A stretch of 29,554 nucleotides of DNA from UBA4124 sp052034745 (GTDB lineage: Bacteria; Patescibacteriota; Minisyncoccia; Phycocordibacterales; UBA9973), in the NCBI GenBank assembly GCA_052034745.1, contig JBPOIF010000014.1, forward strand, positions 1 through 29,554, read 5' to 3'. This document shows positions 12,868 through 21,301 of the stretch, piece after piece. Each line of letters starts with the position of its first letter. Positions within the stretch are counted from its first letter, which is position 1. A program made the position numbers and the translations under genes. The notes beneath the pieces are model-generated. The model was not told the DNA's origin. It did not search any database and was given only the letters and a program-made list of their open reading frames with translations.

Positions 12868-13641
12868 ATGAAGGCGCTTCTCACCATCGTTGTCCTGGGG
12901 ATACTCTCTCCTTTGATCGTGTACGCAGTACCGACGCAGTCTGTCTGGATGACTCCCGAGACTGCGGTCGCAGGAGACAAAATAGAAATCTCTGCTTTTG
13001 TATACAACAAAACACAGAAAAATGTGCTCGTGACCGTTGGATTCTTTGATGCGACGAAAGAGATCGCACAAGCGACAAGCCCGATTGCTCCTCAGACAGC
13101 GCTTGCGATCCCTGTGCAATGGGTTGTTCCGTCTGAGGGGACCGTCATCACTGCAAAGGTGACCAAGGCGGTTGATTCGAGCAAAAAAGAAGTAAGTGAA
13201 CTCCTTGGAGTAGTCGGCTCGGTCACTGTCGGTGTCATTCCACAGACGACGACTGCGCAACTGTCTGAGAGATTAAAATATTTTCTCGGAACCGTCTTTG
13301 CAGTAGTTGAACCATGGCGCAAAGAGCAAGCGCAGCGTTTTGCGCAGTTGCGAGATGCAAAGAAAGTGCTCCTCGGTATCAGCTCTCCAAAAGAAGCGTT
13401 TGATGTGCTCAATCCTATCCCCCCAGAAGCGCCAGCAGTTCCTGGTACTGATATGAAAGGGGAGCCAGGGCTCGAAGATATCGCCCCACGATACCAAGGC
13501 GTTCCTATCAAGGATTACGCCGTCTATCTCTATGCGACAGCATTTGCAACTATCTTTGCGTCAGTGGCACTCTTTTATATTCTTGCGGTACTGCTCGCAC
13601 TCTTTGTTGTTCGGTTTGTGGTGCGATTGATCGCCGGCTAA
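12868..13641 (+). CDS. Exported protein with Ig-like ectodomain and C-terminal membrane span
   Basis: No exact family was recognised. The 257-aa product has a signal peptide (MKALLTIVVLGILSPLIVYA), then a CARDB/Ig-like beta domain (about 25-120: VWMTPETAVAGDKIEISAFVYNKTQKNVLVTVGFFDA...VPSEGTVITAKV), a helical stretch rich in Arg, Lys and Gln (about 130-175), a proline-rich linker (PIPPEAPAVPG) and a C-terminal transmembrane helix (about 223-253). It would be a surface protein attached to the membrane by its C-terminus. It follows the SIMPL gene by four bases and is probably co-transcribed; the domain type is inferred from pattern. Confidence 0.75.
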   Translation: MKALLTIVVLGILSPLIVYAVPTQSVWMTPETAVAGDKIEISAFVYNKTQKNVLVTVGFFDATKEIAQATSPIAPQTALAIPVQWVVPSEGTVITAKVTKAVDSSKKEVSELLGVVGSVTVGVIPQTTTAQLSERLKYFLGTVFAVVEPWRKEQAQRFAQLRDAKKVLLGISSPKEAFDVLNPIPPEAPAVPGTDMKGEPGLEDIAPRYQGVPIKDYAVYLYATAFATIFASVALFYILAVLLALFVVRFVVRLIAG

Positions 13642-13661
13642 TCACCAGCGTTCCTATGTGC

Positions 13662-13667
13662 TAAAAT
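13662..13667 (+). promoter_or_regulatory. Extended -10 TGC-TAAAAT, leaderless type
   Basis: Ends ten bases before the ATG at 13678. Confidence 0.45.
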
Positions 13668-13677
13668 CAGCCTTGGT

Positions 13678-13962
13678 ATGATACGAACCATTGTTGCTAC
13701 TTTTTTCTTGTGCCTCGCAGTGCTTTTTACCGCGTGGTGGGTGCAGATAATCCTTTTTGTCATAGCTCTTTTTTTGGTCAAATACAAAGTGGCACTTATC
13801 ATTCCGGCAGTGCTCTCTGATGTCTTGTACGGACCATCGAGTTCGTGGTCCTTTGGTGAGAGTGTTGCGACACTTTTTGTTCTCGGCTCGCTTTTGGTGT
13901 ACTGGTTCCTAATTACAAAGACACGACTTATGACTATCATCTATGGTGTGGAAAAGAAATAA
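13678..13962 (+). CDS. Small multi-pass membrane protein, possible MreD-like role
   Basis: A 94-aa protein with three hydrophobic spans (about residues 4-18, 21-50 and 65-80) and a cytoplasmic basic end. It overlaps the start of the PBP2 gene by 20 bases, so the two are translationally coupled. In many bacteria a small membrane protein, MreD, precedes PBP2 in the rod-shape operon; the position and topology suggest a reduced counterpart, but no diagnostic motif supports the name and there is no MreB or MreC next to it. Confidence 0.7.
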   Translation: MIRTIVATFFLCLAVLFTAWWVQIILFVIALFLVKYKVALIIPAVLSDVLYGPSSSWSFGESVATLFVLGSLLVYWFLITKTRLMTIIYGVEKK

Positions 13963-15634
13963 AAGAAGACGCCATGGTATAGAGTTGTATCCAGACGAGA
14001 TACTTCTTGATGTACACAACCTCCCGCGTTTTGATGCACAACAGTTCGAGGGGCGTATTGAGCGTCCTATCAGTAAGCGATCATTTCGGGGGCTTGGGAT
14101 ATTTCTCATACTCCTTGGAGTATTTTTTGTAGGGCGATTGAGCATATTGCAGATTGCACACGGAGACGACTATCTCCGTCGGAGTGAACAAAATAGTCTC
14201 GAGCATATTCCTTTGTTTGCAGACAGAGGACTCATCTATGACAGAAGTGGTGTCGAACTTGCATGGAACAGCCTCCGTACCGAATCAGAACCCGCAGTGC
14301 GCACGTATATCGACCGTGAAGGATTTGCGAGCTTGCTCGGCTATGTTTCTTATCCTGCAAAAGATGAAAAGGGTATCTTTTGGCAATTGCGAACATTTGG
14401 AAAAGACGGCATCGAAAAAGAGTACGATGAAGTACTTGCAGGGCGTAACGGGACACAACTCATCGAGACAGATGTTTCAGGAAAGATATTGTCTACAGGA
14501 AGTACCGTTGATTTTCCTCAACCCGGAGAAAATATCTCTCTTTCTATTGATGCAGATATCCAAGCAGTCTTGTTCGATGGGATCAAGGCACTTGCAGAGC
14601 AGTCAGGATACAACGGAGGAGCAGGAGCAGTGATGGATATCGCGACAGGGGAACTCATCGCATTGACGAGCTTTCCTGAGTATAGTCAGACCGTGCTCTC
14701 GGACGCCGACGACTCACAGGCGATACGTGGGTATCTGACGAGCAAGGACCGTCCGTTTTTGCAAAGAATGACCGAAGGGCTCTACACACCAGGATCGATC
14801 GTCAAGCCATTTCTCGCGCTTGCTGCGCTCCAAGAGAGAGTCATCAGTCCCGAAAAGACTATTTTTTCAAGCGGAGAACTCCGTGTCGCAAATCCGTATC
14901 AACCCGGCAAGTTTACTGTTTTTAAAGACAACGACGCACACGGGGCAGTCGACATGAGGCACGCACTTGGGGTTTCTTCGAACATTTATTTTTATCAGAT
15001 TGCGGGAGGTTTTGGATCACAGGAAGGTCTCGGTATCGAGCGTATCAACAAATACCTCACACTGTTTGGTATCGGGTCAAAGACGGGGATTGGTATCAGT
15101 GGAGAGCTCGAAGGGACGGTACCGAGTATCGCATGGAAAGCAAAGCGTTTCCCTGGAGACCCGTGGCGCATCGGAGACACGTACAACACTGCTATCGGAC
15201 AATACGGATTTCAGGTGACACCACTGCAGATGCTTCGAGGTGTCGCAGCGATTGCTTCTCGAGGGACATTGGTCACTCCTGTTGTGATGCGGGTAGAACA
15301 TCAAGGAAAAGTCGCTACCACAAAGATCCCTATCGAAGACGCGTACTACGATGTCGTTCACGAAGGCATGCGCCTGGTGGTCACCGAAGGAACGGCAGGG
15401 TCACTCAACTTTCCAGGACTCAGTGTTGCTGCAAAGACAGGAACCGCTCAGATCAAGGCAAATACCCGGGTCAACTCTTGGGTGATAGGATTTTTCCCTG
15501 TAGAGCATCCGAGGTATGCCTTTACGGTGCTCATGGAAGATGGTCCAAAGGTCTCCTCAGGAGCATCACACGCGTTTAAAAAGGTCGTAGAGTACCTCGT
15601 CGCCAATCCGGACAAGCTCATCGCGGGACAATAG
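13943..15634 (+). CDS. mrdA: Penicillin-binding protein 2-type transpeptidase
   Basis: A class B PBP of 563 aa that cross-links peptidoglycan at the cell wall during elongation. Cytoplasmic tail 1-50, membrane anchor about 51-71, PBP dimerisation domain about 90-190 (ADRGLIYDRSGVELA), transpeptidase 200-555. Catalytic motifs: S-I-V-K at 285-288 (Ser285 nucleophile), S-S-N at 345-347, K-T-G at 498-500. It is assigned to the PBP2 class rather than FtsI because a better FtsI candidate sits in the mraZ cluster downstream and because of the small membrane protein partner. It is shorter than E. coli PBP2 (633 aa). It lacks a visible terminator before the greA promoter. Confidence 0.88.
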   Translation: MVWKRNKRRRHGIELYPDEILLDVHNLPRFDAQQFEGRIERPISKRSFRGLGIFLILLGVFFVGRLSILQIAHGDDYLRRSEQNSLEHIPLFADRGLIYDRSGVELAWNSLRTESEPAVRTYIDREGFASLLGYVSYPAKDEKGIFWQLRTFGKDGIEKEYDEVLAGRNGTQLIETDVSGKILSTGSTVDFPQPGENISLSIDADIQAVLFDGIKALAEQSGYNGGAGAVMDIATGELIALTSFPEYSQTVLSDADDSQAIRGYLTSKDRPFLQRMTEGLYTPGSIVKPFLALAALQERVISPEKTIFSSGELRVANPYQPGKFTVFKDNDAHGAVDMRHALGVSSNIYFYQIAGGFGSQEGLGIERINKYLTLFGIGSKTGIGISGELEGTVPSIAWKAKRFPGDPWRIGDTYNTAIGQYGFQVTPLQMLRGVAAIASRGTLVTPVVMRVEHQGKVATTKIPIEDAYYDVVHEGMRLVVTEGTAGSLNFPGLSVAAKTGTAQIKANTRVNSWVIGFFPVEHPRYAFTVLMEDGPKVSSGASHAFKKVVEYLVANPDKLIAGQ

Positions 15635-15653
15635 ACCAGGGGCGGATCTATGG

Positions 15654-15659
15654 TATAAT
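15654..15659 (+). promoter_or_regulatory. Extended -10 TGG-TATAAT of greA
   Basis: A perfect -10 with TG extension, 16 bases before the greA ATG; leader of about nine bases without Shine-Dalgarno. Confidence 0.65.
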
Positions 15660-15675
15660 CGCTTTTTATTGATTT

Positions 15676-16134
15676 ATGACAGAATACATTAGCAAAGAAC
15701 GAAAAGAAGCACTCGAACAGGAGTACAAAGAACTCATCGGCCCTCGCCGAAAGGAGATTATTGGTGCGGTCGAATACGCAAAGTCTCTCGGAGACCTTTC
15801 TGAAAATGCCGAATACCACAGTGCTCGAGAAGACCAGGGCAAGCTCGAAGAACGCATCGCTCAGATCGAATACCTCCTCAAACATGCAGAAGTAGTGGAC
15901 CGTCCTCGTACTGAGAACGTCGACATCGGTTCTATCGTGGTGGTCAAGAAAGAAGGCGAATCAAACACTCGAACCTTTGAGATTGTGGGAAGCGAAGAGA
16001 ACGATATGCTCTCAGGAAAGATCTCGTACAAGTCACCGATCGGCAAGGCACTGCACAGCAAAAAAGCAGGCGAAACGGTGGTCGTCACCACTCCAAAAGG
16101 CGATATTTCATACGTGGTGATTTCGGTCGCATAA
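15676..16134 (+). CDS. greA: Transcription elongation factor GreA
   Basis: Binds RNA polymerase and stimulates cleavage of the RNA 3' end in backtracked complexes. The 152-aa length is close to the usual 158. The N-terminal coiled coil covers about residues 1-75 and carries the tip acidic motif GDLSENAEYHSAREDQ, with the Asp/Glu pair that coordinates magnesium in the secondary channel. The C-terminal FKBP-like domain (about 80-152) includes IGSIVVVKK and SPIGKALHSKKAGETVVVTTPKG. It is a single gene with own promoter and strong terminator. Confidence 0.97.
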   Translation: MTEYISKERKEALEQEYKELIGPRRKEIIGAVEYAKSLGDLSENAEYHSAREDQGKLEERIAQIEYLLKHAEVVDRPRTENVDIGSIVVVKKEGESNTRTFEIVGSEENDMLSGKISYKSPIGKALHSKKAGETVVVTTPKGDISYVVISVA

Positions 16135-16164
16135 TTTCCGAAAAATCCTTTCTATATAAGGCTT

Positions 16165-16200
16165 AAACAAAACAGCACTTGTAAAAGTGCTGTTTTGTTT
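16165..16200 (+). terminator. Terminator of greA
   Basis: A perfect 16-bp stem with loop GTAA; the arm ends in GTTTTGTTT. Confidence 0.92.
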
Positions 16201-16220
16201 CGTAATGCTCAATCAGTGGA

Positions 16221-16229
16221 TTATCCACA
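16221..16229 (+). promoter_or_regulatory. Single perfect DnaA-box match
   Basis: TTATCCACA matches the E. coli DnaA consensus exactly. It lies 34 bases upstream of the MraZ operator and is part of the short palindrome GTGGATTATCCAC. A lone box can occur by chance; it might link dcw expression to replication. Confidence 0.35.
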
Positions 16230-16256
16230 CGATTTTGTTTGCGAAAGGGGAGCATA

Positions 16257-16291
16257 GTGGGTTAAAATGGTAACAAGTGGGAGAGAGTGGG
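16257..16291 (+). promoter_or_regulatory. MraZ operator: four GTGGG-type repeats at 10-bp period, with -10
   Basis: GTGGG at 16257, ATGGT (degenerate) at 16267, GTGGG at 16277 and GTGGG at 16287, each separated by five bases. This matches the TGGG-N direct repeats bound by MraZ rings in other bacteria. A TAAAAT -10 (16263-16268) lies between repeats one and two, so bound MraZ would cover the promoter: autorepression. Confidence 0.8.
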
Positions 16292-16340
16292 AGAAAGAAT
16301 TTTGTGGAAGATTCTTTCAAACAAAGGACAACATATCTAT

Positions 16341-16775
16341 ATGCTCATCGGCGAATACATACACACAATTGATGAAAAAAAGAGAATTTCATTTCCTATG
16401 AAATTTCGAAAGGAAATGGGCAAAACTGTTGTGGTAACCCCGGGGCTTGATCGATGTTTGTTCGTGTTCACTACAAAGGAATGGCACAGCATCGCAGAAC
16501 GCCTTGCCGCATCATCGATGTTGCAGAGCGATACACGAAGCTTCAATCGATACCTCCTCGGAGGTGCAGTTGAAGTAGGTGTGGACAGCGCCGGCCGCAT
16601 CCTTGTCCCTGATTTCCTCAAAGACAGGGCAGGATTGACGGGGAAGGTTGCCGTCGTCGGTGTCCATACTCGTGTAGAACTTTGGGATGAAACTGTTTGG
16701 AAAAATTATAAAAAGAAGGTTGAGGCAGACGCAGACTCTCTCGCAGAACGCCTCGGAGGAATCGGAGTCCTCTAA
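16341..16775 (+). CDS. mraZ: Division/cell wall cluster regulator MraZ
   Basis: A DNA-binding repressor of the dcw cluster; it forms rings on repeated operators. The 144-aa protein has two SpoVT/AbrB-like halves: DEKKRISFPMKFRKEM (about residues 10-25) and DSAGRILVPDFLKDRAGL (about 84-101), each with the D-x-x-x-R-x-x-x-P core; in the first half Lys replaces the usual Gly. The ATG at 16341 is chosen because the family begins MLIGEYIHTIDEK and AAAGGA lies 12 bases upstream; an in-frame start at 16287 would overlap the operator. It leads mraZ-rsmH-ftsL-ftsI, seven bases before rsmH. Confidence 0.95.
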   Translation: MLIGEYIHTIDEKKRISFPMKFRKEMGKTVVVTPGLDRCLFVFTTKEWHSIAERLAASSMLQSDTRSFNRYLLGGAVEVGVDSAGRILVPDFLKDRAGLTGKVAVVGVHTRVELWDETVWKNYKKKVEADADSLAERLGGIGVL

Positions 16776-16782
16776 GTCTCGT

Positions 16783-17682
16783 ATGGACCGCATCGACTTG
16801 CCAACAGTGCACATATCCGTTCTTTTAGAACAATCAATAGCGATACTCGATCTCACGCAGAGTGATGTCGTCGTCGATGGAACATTTGGTGGTGGAGGAC
16901 ATAGTAGCCTCATACGATCAGCGTGCCCCGATGCGACACTTATCTGTGTTGATCTCGATGAAGCAGCACAAGAGAGATTTGACGCACTCTTTGCAGGTGA
17001 CACAAAAGCACACTTTGTGCACGCAAACTTCAAAGATGCGGACGATATCCTCGAGAAGGTACACAAAGAGTCGGTCACCAAGGTCCTCCTTGATCTTGGA
17101 ACAAGCACCTTTCAACTCCTTGCTGATACGAGAGGATTTTCTTTCAAGTCAGATACGCCACTGGCGATGACCTTTTCGCAGGCAGGATCCCACACCGGAT
17201 TTAATGCATACGACATCGTTAACACCTGGGGCGAATCATCGATTGCTGACATCATCTACTACTACGGACAAGAACCAAAAGCTCGAGTCATCGCAAAAGC
17301 AATCGTGAGCGCACGAGTATCGGGTCCTATAAAGACAAGCGGTGCACTCGCAAGCCTCATCGAGGGAGTCGTTCCTCGTCGAGGCAAGATTCATCCCGCA
17401 ACAAAGACCTTCCAGGCGCTTCGCATCGCAGTCAACGACGAACTCGCCGTTGTCGAGCAAGCGCTCAGTGCATGGTGGGCACGACTCCTTCCACAGGGTC
17501 GTATCGCCGTTATTACTTTTCACAGTCTCGAAGACCGTATCGTCAAACGATGGATGGCAGGTGTCGAAAAAACACAAAAACGCGTTATCACAAAAAAGCC
17601 ACTTGCCCCATCTCGAACCGAATTATTAGCAAATCCTCGCGCTCGGAGTGCAAAACTGAGAGCAATCGAAAAACTATCATGA
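16783..17682 (+). CDS. rsmH: 16S rRNA m4C1402 methyltransferase RsmH
   Basis: N4-methylates C1402 in the decoding centre of 16S rRNA using S-adenosylmethionine. The 299-aa product (family about 300-320) shows HISVLLEQSIAIL, the SAM-binding DGTFGGGGHSSLIR, the acidic strand end LICVDLDEAAQERF, LLDLGTSTFQL (usually DLGVSSxQLD) and the C-terminal TFHSLEDRIVKRWM. The ATG at 16783 follows mraZ by seven bases; an in-frame start at 16687 lies deep inside mraZ and was rejected. Its TGA stop overlaps the ATG of ftsL in ATGA. Confidence 0.95.
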   Translation: MDRIDLPTVHISVLLEQSIAILDLTQSDVVVDGTFGGGGHSSLIRSACPDATLICVDLDEAAQERFDALFAGDTKAHFVHANFKDADDILEKVHKESVTKVLLDLGTSTFQLLADTRGFSFKSDTPLAMTFSQAGSHTGFNAYDIVNTWGESSIADIIYYYGQEPKARVIAKAIVSARVSGPIKTSGALASLIEGVVPRRGKIHPATKTFQALRIAVNDELAVVEQALSAWWARLLPQGRIAVITFHSLEDRIVKRWMAGVEKTQKRVITKKPLAPSRTELLANPRARSAKLRAIEKLS

Positions 17683-18038
17683 TGACCACCATAAAACACA
17701 AATTAGATACAGCAACGGTCGCCTTTTCGATGCACGACATCAATGTCACGCTCAAAAAGGTCAGTACCTATGCATGGCTCGCTGCAGGCGTACTCTTTGT
17801 TAGTTACCTTTATTTTGTCGGAGCGATTACCTTTTCAGTGATCAAGCAAGAGGGGCTCGCACAAAATATCAAAACGACTGTTTCTGAGATCGGAAAACAC
17901 GAACTCGAATACTTGAAACTTCAAAAATCACTCACTGAGTCATTTGCTATCGCGCAAGGATTTGTTTCTGCTGACACAATTGCATATACTGCCCCTGCAA
18001 GTGCATTTGCATGGAACTTTGATGGACGCACGGAATAA
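17679..18038 (+). CDS. ftsL: FtsL-like division protein
   Basis: A 119-aa bitopic protein: a cytoplasmic part of about 33 residues, one transmembrane helix (about 35-55, WLAAGVLFVSYLYFVGAITF) and a short extracytoplasmic helix (about 60-93, with leucine-type heptads in HELEYLKLQKSLTESFAIA). FtsL sequences are poorly conserved, so the call rests on topology, length and position between rsmH and ftsI. It overlaps rsmH by four bases and ftsI by 17, indicating translational coupling. Confidence 0.72.
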   Translation: MMTTIKHKLDTATVAFSMHDINVTLKKVSTYAWLAAGVLFVSYLYFVGAITFSVIKQEGLAQNIKTTVSEIGKHELEYLKLQKSLTESFAIAQGFVSADTIAYTAPASAFAWNFDGRTE

Positions 18039-19746
18039 CATCGGAAACAATCGCATACGAGCTATCATGGGCGCCGTCATTTTTGTCGGCGCTTTGGTGA
18101 TTGTGCGATTGTTCTGGCTCCAGATCATTCATAGCAATGCCTATGATGAGCGTGCGGAGCATCAGTACGTCACCTCAGGCAATGTCTTTGATCGAGGGAG
18201 TATCTACTTTTCTGACAAACGAGGAGGAACGGTCGCAGCGGCAACCATCGAGAGCGGATTCAAGGCGGCAATCGTACCGGCACAGATACCAGACGCCGAT
18301 GAACTCTACCGCATACTCAAAGAGACAATTGGCGAGGACGTGGAGCTCGATCGCGATGCGATTGTTGCATCGGTTGCGAGAAAGTCTGACCCGTATGAAG
18401 AAGTCGCCGTACGCATCCCCAAAGACACTGCGGAGCTACTCTCTGCACACAAGGTGCCAGGGCTCACGCTCTATCGAGAAAAATGGCGCTTTTATCCCGG
18501 AGGAAGTCTCGCTTCAAAGGCGATCGGCTTTGTGTCGTACAAGGAGAACACACTGGTGGGAAGTTATGGACTCGAGAGTTTTTACAACGATGTGCTCACG
18601 CGCACTCAAGAAGATCTCTCGGTGAACTTCTTTGCAGAGCTTTTTGCAAACGTCCAATCAACAATCTTTAAAAATACAACAACGATAGGAGATATCGTGA
18701 CCTCGATTGAGCCCACCGTACAGTCAGAGCTCGAAACTGCTGTCGAAGAGGCGCGCCTCACATGGGCAAGTGACTCGGTCGGAGCAATCGTGATGGATCC
18801 TGCGACTGGTGCAATCGTCGCGATGGCACAGGCGCCTACCTTTGACCTCAACAAGTATCGCGAGGTTTCTGATATCAGTATCTACGCAAACCCTTTTACC
18901 CAAAATGTGTACGAGATGGGTTCGATCATCAAGCCGGTGGTGATGGCAAGCGCAATCGATGCGGGAGCGGTCAATCCAGAGACTTCGTACCAAGACAAAG
19001 GACAAGTACAGATCGAAGATCGCACCATCCACAACTCCGACAAAAAAGGCCGTGGCACTGCGACGATGCAAGATGTCTTGAGTCAATCTCTGAACACCGG
19101 GATGGTCTTTGTCGGACAAAAGATGGGGAAGGAAACATTTCGATCCTACATGCTCGATCGATTTCGATTTGGTGAAAAGACGGGGATTGACCTGCCGAGC
19201 GAAGTCCGGGGACTTGTCGCGAACCTCAAGTCTTCAAATAGTGTCAACTATGCGACTGCGTCGTTTGGACAAGGTATCGCAACGACGCCGATCAGTATCG
19301 TCCGAGCGTTTGCTGCGCTTGCAAACGGAGGGTATCTGGTGACGCCACACCTGGCCACTGCAATCGAGCAGGTAAATGGCAGCACCAAAGAAATCGCATA
19401 TGAAAAGAGCGAACCCATCTTGAAACCAGAAACCGTCGCAACGATGGCCTCCATGCTCACCAAGGTGGTTGATGACGGCTATCATCGAGGGCTCACGCAC
19501 TATAGTGTCGCTGCAAAGACGGGGACGGCTCAGGTGGCAAAACCAAATGGCCAAGGGTACTACGACGACCGCAACCTGCACTCACTGATCGGCTTTTTCC
19601 CTGCATCAAAGCCTCGGTTTGTGGTGTATTTCTTCAACTACTATCCAAAGAACAATGGGCAGTTTGCTATCCAGACCCTTGCTGAGCCATTTTTTGACAT
19701 GGTACAATTCCTCGCGAACTATTATGAGATAGCCCCGGACCGCTAA
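18022..19746 (+). CDS. ftsI: Division-specific transpeptidase FtsI (PBP3)
   Basis: A class B PBP that cross-links septal peptidoglycan. The 574-aa product has an N-terminal anchor (about 12-35), the pedestal domain with VFDRGSIYFSDKRGG (55-69), and a transpeptidase domain from about 225. Motifs: S-I-I-K at 301-304 (Ser301 nucleophile), S-L-N at 356-358, K-T-G at 499-501. The SAHKVPGLTLYREKWRFYPGGSLASKAIGFV stretch (141-171) is typical of FtsI. The ATG at 18022 starts the usual basic stretch before the anchor; a longer in-frame start at 17944 lies within ftsL. It is last in the conserved cluster. Confidence 0.93.
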   Translation: MDARNNIGNNRIRAIMGAVIFVGALVIVRLFWLQIIHSNAYDERAEHQYVTSGNVFDRGSIYFSDKRGGTVAAATIESGFKAAIVPAQIPDADELYRILKETIGEDVELDRDAIVASVARKSDPYEEVAVRIPKDTAELLSAHKVPGLTLYREKWRFYPGGSLASKAIGFVSYKENTLVGSYGLESFYNDVLTRTQEDLSVNFFAELFANVQSTIFKNTTTIGDIVTSIEPTVQSELETAVEEARLTWASDSVGAIVMDPATGAIVAMAQAPTFDLNKYREVSDISIYANPFTQNVYEMGSIIKPVVMASAIDAGAVNPETSYQDKGQVQIEDRTIHNSDKKGRGTATMQDVLSQSLNTGMVFVGQKMGKETFRSYMLDRFRFGEKTGIDLPSEVRGLVANLKSSNSVNYATASFGQGIATTPISIVRAFAALANGGYLVTPHLATAIEQVNGSTKEIAYEKSEPILKPETVATMASMLTKVVDDGYHRGLTHYSVAAKTGTAQVAKPNGQGYYDDRNLHSLIGFFPASKPRFVVYFFNYYPKNNGQFAIQTLAEPFFDMVQFLANYYEIAPDR

Positions 19747-19760
19747 TACGGACCATTATT

Positions 19761-20432
19761 ATGAAACAATTTGAATTTCCTATTCGTGAAAATCTAAAAC
19801 GTGCATGGTCACTCTTTGCGCATCATGCAAAGTACTTCCTGCTTTTGTCGGTGATTATGGTCGTGCTCAATGTCGCCTCAGATGAGAACAAGTACATCCA
19901 TGACATCATCTCGTTTGTCGCAGTGCTCTTGTCTATCTTTTGGTCATATGTGAGTATCTCAAGTGCTCTCGCTGTTGTTGAAGGGCGAGACGGGATGCTC
20001 TCATTTGACGCACTCAAGCTCCACTTCCCATCGCTTCGCGCCTATGTGACCTTTATCGGGCTCATGATAGTGCTTGCTATTATGGTGCTCGCTGGACTTG
20101 TGATGCTCGTCATCCCAGGAATCTATTTCACTATTCGCTTTGCATTTGCGCAGTTTGTCTTTGTCGACAAGAAAGGTTCTATCAAGGAATCGCTTCGCAC
20201 GTCATGGCGTATGGTGAAGGGAGATATCTTTTGGACCGTACTTTTGTCGATGCTCGTTATCATCCTCGGAGCGTTTCTCTCAGTACTCCTCACGCCGCTT
20301 ATCATGTTTGTAATCTTCCCTATTGCGATCATCTTTATGGCACTCCTGTATCGTGCGCTCAAGCAGTACCACAGCGTCGCGCTCGTCGAACAGCCGATAG
20401 AGATCGCACCTTCGCCAGAGCTCCAGAGTTAG
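19761..20432 (+). CDS. Polytopic membrane protein, 223 aa
   Basis: Probably five to six membrane helices (about residues 25-42, 47-68, 92-120, 124-135 as a re-entrant or amphipathic part, 152-172, 175-197). The segment IPGIYFTIRFAFAQFVFVDKKGSIKESLRTSWRMVKGDIFW is typical of glycerophosphodiester-phosphodiesterase membrane-domain / DUF975-like proteins, where a P-G-I-Y turn is followed by a helix with a conserved S-W-x-x-x-K-G. No catalytic residues are visible. It follows ftsI by 14 bases, ends at a strong terminator, and takes the place where murE/mraY would sit in a full dcw cluster. Confidence 0.8.
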   Translation: MKQFEFPIRENLKRAWSLFAHHAKYFLLLSVIMVVLNVASDENKYIHDIISFVAVLLSIFWSYVSISSALAVVEGRDGMLSFDALKLHFPSLRAYVTFIGLMIVLAIMVLAGLVMLVIPGIYFTIRFAFAQFVFVDKKGSIKESLRTSWRMVKGDIFWTVLLSMLVIILGAFLSVLLTPLIMFVIFPIAIIFMALLYRALKQYHSVALVEQPIEIAPSPELQS

Positions 20433-20441
20433 TCCTACTAA

Positions 20442-20470
20442 AAAAGCCATTCCTTCAGGGAATGGCTTTT
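20442..20470. terminator. Bidirectional terminator
   Basis: A perfect AAAAGCCATTCC / GGAATGGCTTTT hairpin between convergent genes, with A-run on one side and T-run on the other. Confidence 0.9.
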
Positions 20471-20485
20471 GTGGTTTGAACAGAA

Positions 20486-21193
20486 TTAGTCCGCAGTGTA
20501 TTTGAGTACACAAGAAACGATCTCTTCTGCAACCTCTTGCGGTTTTTTACCGTCGCCGGTTATCCGAACCGCTTTCGGATGAGGCTTGAGCGGAGAGACT
20601 GATCTTTCGGTGTCTCTTTTGTCGCGCTCCTTGATTTCATCCAGAATAGTTTTGGATGAAATAGTAGGATTTGTTTTTCGCAACTCTTTTAGTCTTCTTT
20701 GAGCGCGCTCTTTGATGCTAACTTCAAGGAAGAAGCGAAATGGTGTGTCAAAAATTTCTCCCATATCTCTCCCGTCGGCAACCAGTCCCGGATACTTGCG
20801 CATAGAGAGCTGGAATCCGAGGAGTGCTTCACGCACTTTTGGAAGTGCGGATACTTTGCTCGCAAGAGCACCGATTTCCTGAGAACGAATCTCTTCGGTT
20901 CTGTCTGTTCCAAAGAGGAAAACCCGTTCTTCTTTGAAGGTGACTTCTATCGATTCCGCAAAGAAGGAAATGATCTGCTCAGTTTGTGGCAAAATAAAAA
21001 TTTCTTTATCTTTTACGTGGAGCGCGAGCGCTCGGTAGAAGACACCACTGTCGAGGCTGTGGTAGCCGAGCATTTTTGCTACGAGGTTTCTCGTAGTGCT
21101 CTTGCCGGAGTTGCTTGGCCCGTCGATAGTAACGACGGGGGTGTACCGTTTGTTTTCCAATGTGCTTAAGTTTTGTTTGTCACTTTTTAGCAC
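20486..21193 (-). CDS. cmk: Cytidylate kinase
   Basis: Phosphorylates CMP and dCMP with ATP. The 235-aa product (usual 215-230) shows the P-loop VVTIDGPSNSGKST (20-33), LDSGVFYRALAL (47-58, normally LDTGAMYRA), VADGRDMGEIF (138-148) and the lid/CMP-binding ERDKRDTERSVSPLKP (189-204). The start is uncertain: a GTG at 21193 or a TTG at 21160 that would begin MENKRYTPVV, closer to family N-termini. The gene is divergent from tRNA-Glu and ends at the shared terminator with the membrane protein gene. Confidence 0.93.
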   Translation of the reverse strand: MLKSDKQNLSTLENKRYTPVVTIDGPSNSGKSTTRNLVAKMLGYHSLDSGVFYRALALHVKDKEIFILPQTEQIISFFAESIEVTFKEERVFLFGTDRTEEIRSQEIGALASKVSALPKVREALLGFQLSMRKYPGLVADGRDMGEIFDTPFRFFLEVSIKERAQRRLKELRKTNPTISSKTILDEIKERDKRDTERSVSPLKPHPKAVRITGDGKKPQEVAEEIVSCVLKYTAD

Positions 21194-21221
21194 TATTTTG
21201 AGGTGAAGTCAAAACCGTGGC

Positions 21222-21250
21222 TTGAAAAAAGTCCTTTTTCTCGGTATAGT
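21222..21250 (+). promoter_or_regulatory. Promoter TTGAAA-17-TATAGT of tRNA-Glu
   Basis: -35 at 21222-21227, -10 at 21245-21250, about 50 bases before the tRNA. Confidence 0.65.
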
Positions 21251-21301
21251 ATCTGCGCACTTCTGGCCCCTGTCTCTAGGCTTCAAGAGGTGAGTAGCTA
21301 T

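Noticed and set aside
16221..16229. Replication origin at the DnaA box
   Set aside because: Only one perfect box is present, with no cluster, no AT-rich unwinding region and no dnaA or dnaN nearby.
16687..16782. Longer N-terminus for RsmH
   Set aside because: It would overlap mraZ by about 90 bases and does not match the family; the ATG at 16783 does.
17472..17678. Longer N-terminus for FtsL
   Set aside because: It lies inside rsmH, is basic and disordered in character, and the ATGA overlap gives a better start.
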